Shown piece by piece: positions 61,329 through 64,000 of a DNA stretch of 64,000 bases (position 1 is the stretch's first letter; each line of letters opens with the position of its first letter). A model generated the notes under the pieces. That model saw only the letters and a program-made list of their open reading frames with translations, was not told the origin of the DNA and did no database searches. The stretch is from Prosthecobacter sp. (GTDB taxonomy: Bacteria > Verrucomicrobiota > Verrucomicrobiia > Verrucomicrobiales > Verrucomicrobiaceae), in assembly GCF_034366625.1 (NCBI RefSeq), contig NZ_JAXMIH010000023.1, positions 248,001 to 312,000 on the forward strand, given 5' to 3'. The position numbers and the translations under genes were made by a program.

Positions 61329-63431
61329 TCAACGACCCGAGGGAAGCGGGCGTTTGATGGTGGAAGGCAGGCTGGGATTGGATTTTTTGATGCCTGGAGG
61401 GGGCAGGGTGCTTTCAGACTGACCGCTGGATTTACCACGGACGCCATTTTTAGAAATCCCAGGGGGCGGCTCTTCTCTTTCGAGCGCTTTCTGCGGTGTG
61501 GAGATCGGTCTGGGGGCCATCGGCAATGAGTACCAGTGCATTTGGGGGACCGCACTGAGTTCGACCCATTGCTGGGAGCCGAGTTTTTTCCATTCGAGTT
61601 CCACCACGGCCCAGACATGGGTTTCCCAAGGCAGACGGATGCGCAGTTCCTGGGCGAGGGCAGAATCTTTGTCGAGGAATACGGATGCCTGGTATGAATT
61701 GGGCGGCGCCGGGCCGACCCGGAAGGCGTCTTTGCGATCCACATTCGGCACTCCATCCTCGAAATAGTGATGGCGGATGATGCCGACATGAAACCGTGCC
61801 GGGCCTTCCTGATAGGCCTGGAAGAACTTCTCCAGCAGGCGGTCTTTGAATTCGACAAAGGCGAGCCAGTCCACTTTGAAGCCGTCGGGCTGTTCCTCCA
61901 GCATCACTGGAACCGGGAACTCCCAGGTTTTGTTTTCCAGACTGAAGATGCAGTGTTTGCCGGAACCGAGCTCGGGGTTGGGATCCATGCGGACGAATTG
62001 AATGCGGTCCACGATGATGGGGCCGTCGGCCGAACGTGTGTAGTAGCGTTCCATCAACGGCTTCATGTGCTCGGCACCGAGGGTGTGTTGCAGACGTTCG
62101 GCGAGAGAACTGGAAGCGAGGAATTTTTTGAGCGCCTCCACGGCGGGCTTGGCCTCGGGCGGAGCATCGTCTTCCGCCATGACATGCGTCTGTAGTCCGC
62201 TGGAAGGCGGGGCGGTCATCGGAGCGTGCGACTCTGCGTTCAACGCCGGTTTGGAGGGTACTTCGAGCAACGCGTCCGATGCTTGAGGCATTTTGGGTGT
62301 GTCATCCACTGGCACTGCGGTTGCGACGGCAGGTTTGGGAGAACTGGCAGACCCGACTGTGGCAATTTCCTCGGGCGAGGCAGGTGGAGCCTTGGGTGGA
62401 ATCGACTCCGTGGGGTCAAAACCGACCGTCATTGGCATCGGTTTCGGTTTGGTTTCCGCAGTGGATGACACAGAAGGGGGGGGGGCTGCTGTTTCCGGGC
62501 CGGAGTTGTCGGACAGCCTGGGCGATGTGTCGGGCGCTGGATTAGAGATGAGTGGGGAGGTTGTGATCGTCGGAATGTGAGAATCTTCCTTGATGGGTTC
62601 CTCTGTTCCATCACGACCTGCCAGGCTTGGGAAGATGCCAGGAAGATAGTCTTTCAGCAGAAAACCAACGAGGCCGAGGAATCCCAGCAGGAACATTGCG
62701 GCGAAGGCGAGCCGAATGAAATTCGTCCCACGCGGCGCACGCAGACTGGCGATGCTGCGCCCTGCTGGAATTGGTGCGGCGGGAGCTGTGGAGGATGGTT
62801 CTTGCCCGAGTGCCGCACCCAGGCTGAGGGAGGGAAGGCCACCTGTATGATGGAGAGGCTGAGTCACTGGGGAAACGGGTGCGGGCGGCACCTCTCTGCC
62901 GAGGAGTGATGATCCTGGCAGTGTGCCAGCCATTCCACCCAAGCTGCCTGCGGGTATCATGTTCGGCAATGCGGGCGCGCCGGGGATCAGACGTGAGTGG
63001 TTGGGCAAACCACCTCCTGAACCTCCTGCGGGCGCATCGAGAGGATTGGGTGACGGGAATCCTGGGGATGGCGGAGTGGATGACCAAGGCATCTGGCCTG
63101 CGGCTCCACCGAGTGTGGCGGTGAGGGGCGGCTGTCCCGGAGCACGTTTTGGCGGCAGGCCTGTGCTTGGTGATGGCATGCCTGCACCTGCCATCCCTCC
63201 CATCAAGGGGGATTGGGGAGGAGGGGACCAAGCGGGCGGAGCCACAGGGGCTTGATCCGCCGCAGGTGCTTGGGGCCACTGTGGGGCCTGTAGCGCTACG
63301 GGTGCAGGTGTGGGCGAAGTAACTGTCTGTCCGCAACTGGGACATGGTCCTGAGACACCGGCCATATGAGCCGGTACCGTCAGAGTGGTGCGGCAGAATC
63401 CGCATTGGAACTGGAGCATGTCTGGGTTCAT
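61329..63431 (-). CDS. Zinc-ribbon, proline-rich single-pass membrane protein
   Basis: This 700-aa protein starts with a zinc ribbon (C10-x2-C13 ... C30-x2-C33), then a Pro/Gly/Ala-rich disordered region, one membrane segment (about 240-262, LAFAAMFLLGFLGLVGFLL), another Pro/Ser-rich stretch, and a folded C-terminal domain (residues ~450-640, MERYYTRSADGPIIVDRIQF...VDWLAFVEFKDRLLEKFF). The layout is frequent in verrucomicrobia; the function is unknown. A run of guanines (about 62478) in a Pro-codon stretch is a place where replication slippage or sequencing error could change the frame, but the frame is intact. Confidence 0.85.
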   Translation of the reverse strand: MNPDMLQFQCGFCRTTLTVPAHMAGVSGPCPSCGQTVTSPTPAPVALQAPQWPQAPAADQAPVAPPAWSPPPQSPLMGGMAGAGMPSPSTGLPPKRAPGQPPLTATLGGAAGQMPWSSTPPSPGFPSPNPLDAPAGGSGGGLPNHSRLIPGAPALPNMIPAGSLGGMAGTLPGSSLLGREVPPAPVSPVTQPLHHTGGLPSLSLGAALGQEPSSTAPAAPIPAGRSIASLRAPRGTNFIRLAFAAMFLLGFLGLVGFLLKDYLPGIFPSLAGRDGTEEPIKEDSHIPTITTSPLISNPAPDTSPRLSDNSGPETAAPPPSVSSTAETKPKPMPMTVGFDPTESIPPKAPPASPEEIATVGSASSPKPAVATAVPVDDTPKMPQASDALLEVPSKPALNAESHAPMTAPPSSGLQTHVMAEDDAPPEAKPAVEALKKFLASSSLAERLQHTLGAEHMKPLMERYYTRSADGPIIVDRIQFVRMDPNPELGSGKHCIFSLENKTWEFPVPVMLEEQPDGFKVDWLAFVEFKDRLLEKFFQAYQEGPARFHVGIIRHHYFEDGVPNVDRKDAFRVGPAPPNSYQASVFLDKDSALAQELRIRLPWETHVWAVVELEWKKLGSQQWVELSAVPQMHWYSLPMAPRPISTPQKALEREEPPPGISKNGVRGKSSGQSESTLPPPGIKKSNPSLPSTIKRPLPSGR

Positions 63432-63540
63432 CCCATCAAATCATTATGGTCAATTTCAGCAATTATCATTCAAGGATTGGTTTTGACAAATTGAAGTTCT
63501 AAAAGTCTGGGCTGTGGAGGGTAGCCCTAATGGCTGGAAA

Positions 63541-64000
63541 TCAGGCATATCGGATCATGCCTCCCCCTCCACCTGTAAAAGCACCCCCGAGCCGGGGAAC
63601 AGTTTCAGGTTCTGGCAGGATCCATACGCGGCTTTGCCGCCTGAGCCGCAAATGACGGTGAAATTGACGGCCTGCGACTCCTGCAACCCCGAGCATAAGC
63701 AGGCTCGCTGAACTCCAAATCACGATGAAAAGGACACTGGTGGTGTGTTGGACGGTTGTTTTCACTTCGGGCGTGACTTCCGCCAGAGGTTGGTCTTTGC
63801 CCACCTCAGTTGTGGGAGCAGTGCCAAGAGCTCTTTGCAGCCAGAACAGGCGTGTTGAGAGATGCACTGCGTAACGATGGAGCTGATCGTGGACATCGCT
63901 GGCCTGCAGGGCTTCGTGCAGGCATGCTTGTATCGTCTCGCTGAGGAACTCGGTGGAGGTTTGATCATGCACAGACTTGCTGACAAACAAGCGTGCTCTC
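63541..64000 (-). CDS. Membrane protein, C-terminal part, cut by the window edge
   Basis: The frame is open to the end of the window, so the N-terminus is missing. The visible ~150 residues have one membrane segment (VLFIVIWSSASLLMLGVAGVAG) and end with GGAFTGGGGGMIRYA. A glycine-rich tail after a membrane helix recalls TPM-domain (YgcG-like) proteins, but the TPM domain itself is not in view. Confidence 0.55.
   Translation of the reverse strand, partial: RARLFVSKSVHDQTSTEFLSETIQACLHEALQASDVHDQLHRYAVHLSTRLFWLQRALGTAPTTEVGKDQPLAEVTPEVKTTVQHTTSVLFIVIWSSASLLMLGVAGVAGRQFHRHLRLRRQSRVWILPEPETVPRLGGAFTGGGGGMIRYA

Overview
ORGANISM. The window is GC-rich bacterial DNA, most likely from a Verrucomicrobiota species of the Prosthecobacter/Verrucomicrobium type. 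This is an inference from the chromosomal genes: two tandem Ser/Thr kinases with C-terminal beta-propellers, a DUF1552 Tat protein, a PL14-like lyase, a zinc-ribbon/proline-rich membrane protein, and sulfatase-free planctomycete/verrucomicrobial style secreted proteins. No rRNA is present to confirm it.

LAYOUT. (1) 1-787: 5' part of a Ser/Thr kinase gene. (2) 776-47704: a ~47 kb integrated element that splits this kinase gene in frame. The gene resumes at 47705 and ends at 50282. A 12-bp core (ACAGGAGTGTCC) is repeated at both ends, and paired TTTTATAC boxes with the same 13-bp period lie inside each end. (3) 50331-53519: an intact paralogue of the split kinase. (4) 53559-64000: ordinary chromosome (lyase, frameshifted esterase, tRNA-Lys, PIG-L deacetylase, Amt with a sigma-54 promoter, azurin-like cupredoxin, DUF1552, zinc-ribbon protein).

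THE ELEMENT. Left part (917-5627): tyrosine integrase next to attL, a small HTH protein, an XRE regulator divergent from a small-protein/membrane-protein pair, a second tyrosine recombinase with a strong promoter overlapping a dif-like inverted repeat, and a WYL regulator. Defence part (5706-27949): a VWA / dual-specificity phosphatase / small membrane / 112-aa operon, then a BREX operon in the order brxA, brxB, brxC, PLD-like gene, pglX, dynamin-like GTPase, SNF2 helicase, pglZ, brxL (with a MIT_C-type C-terminal domain), and two small unknown genes. This combines type 1 markers (brxL) with a brxHII-like helicase known from types 3 and 5, plus a dynamin and a PLD-like protein that are not standard BREX parts. 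Plasmid part (28259-47530): single small genes with long non-coding leaders and their own terminators, a TM0106-type nuclease-helicase, an ArdC antirestriction protein, a MobF relaxase operon, a VirD4-like coupling protein, a J-domain membrane protein, RepA with a seven-copy iteron origin, and a ParA/partner pair. No mating-pore (VirB) genes are seen, so the element looks like an integrated mobilisable plasmid carrying defence cargo.

HOW IT FITS TOGETHER. The integrase inserts the circular form into a REP-like hairpin lying inside the kinase activation loop; the rep/par/mob genes would maintain and move the excised form; ArdC would help entry into hosts with restriction; BREX and its extra genes would defend the host once established, under control of the WYL regulator.
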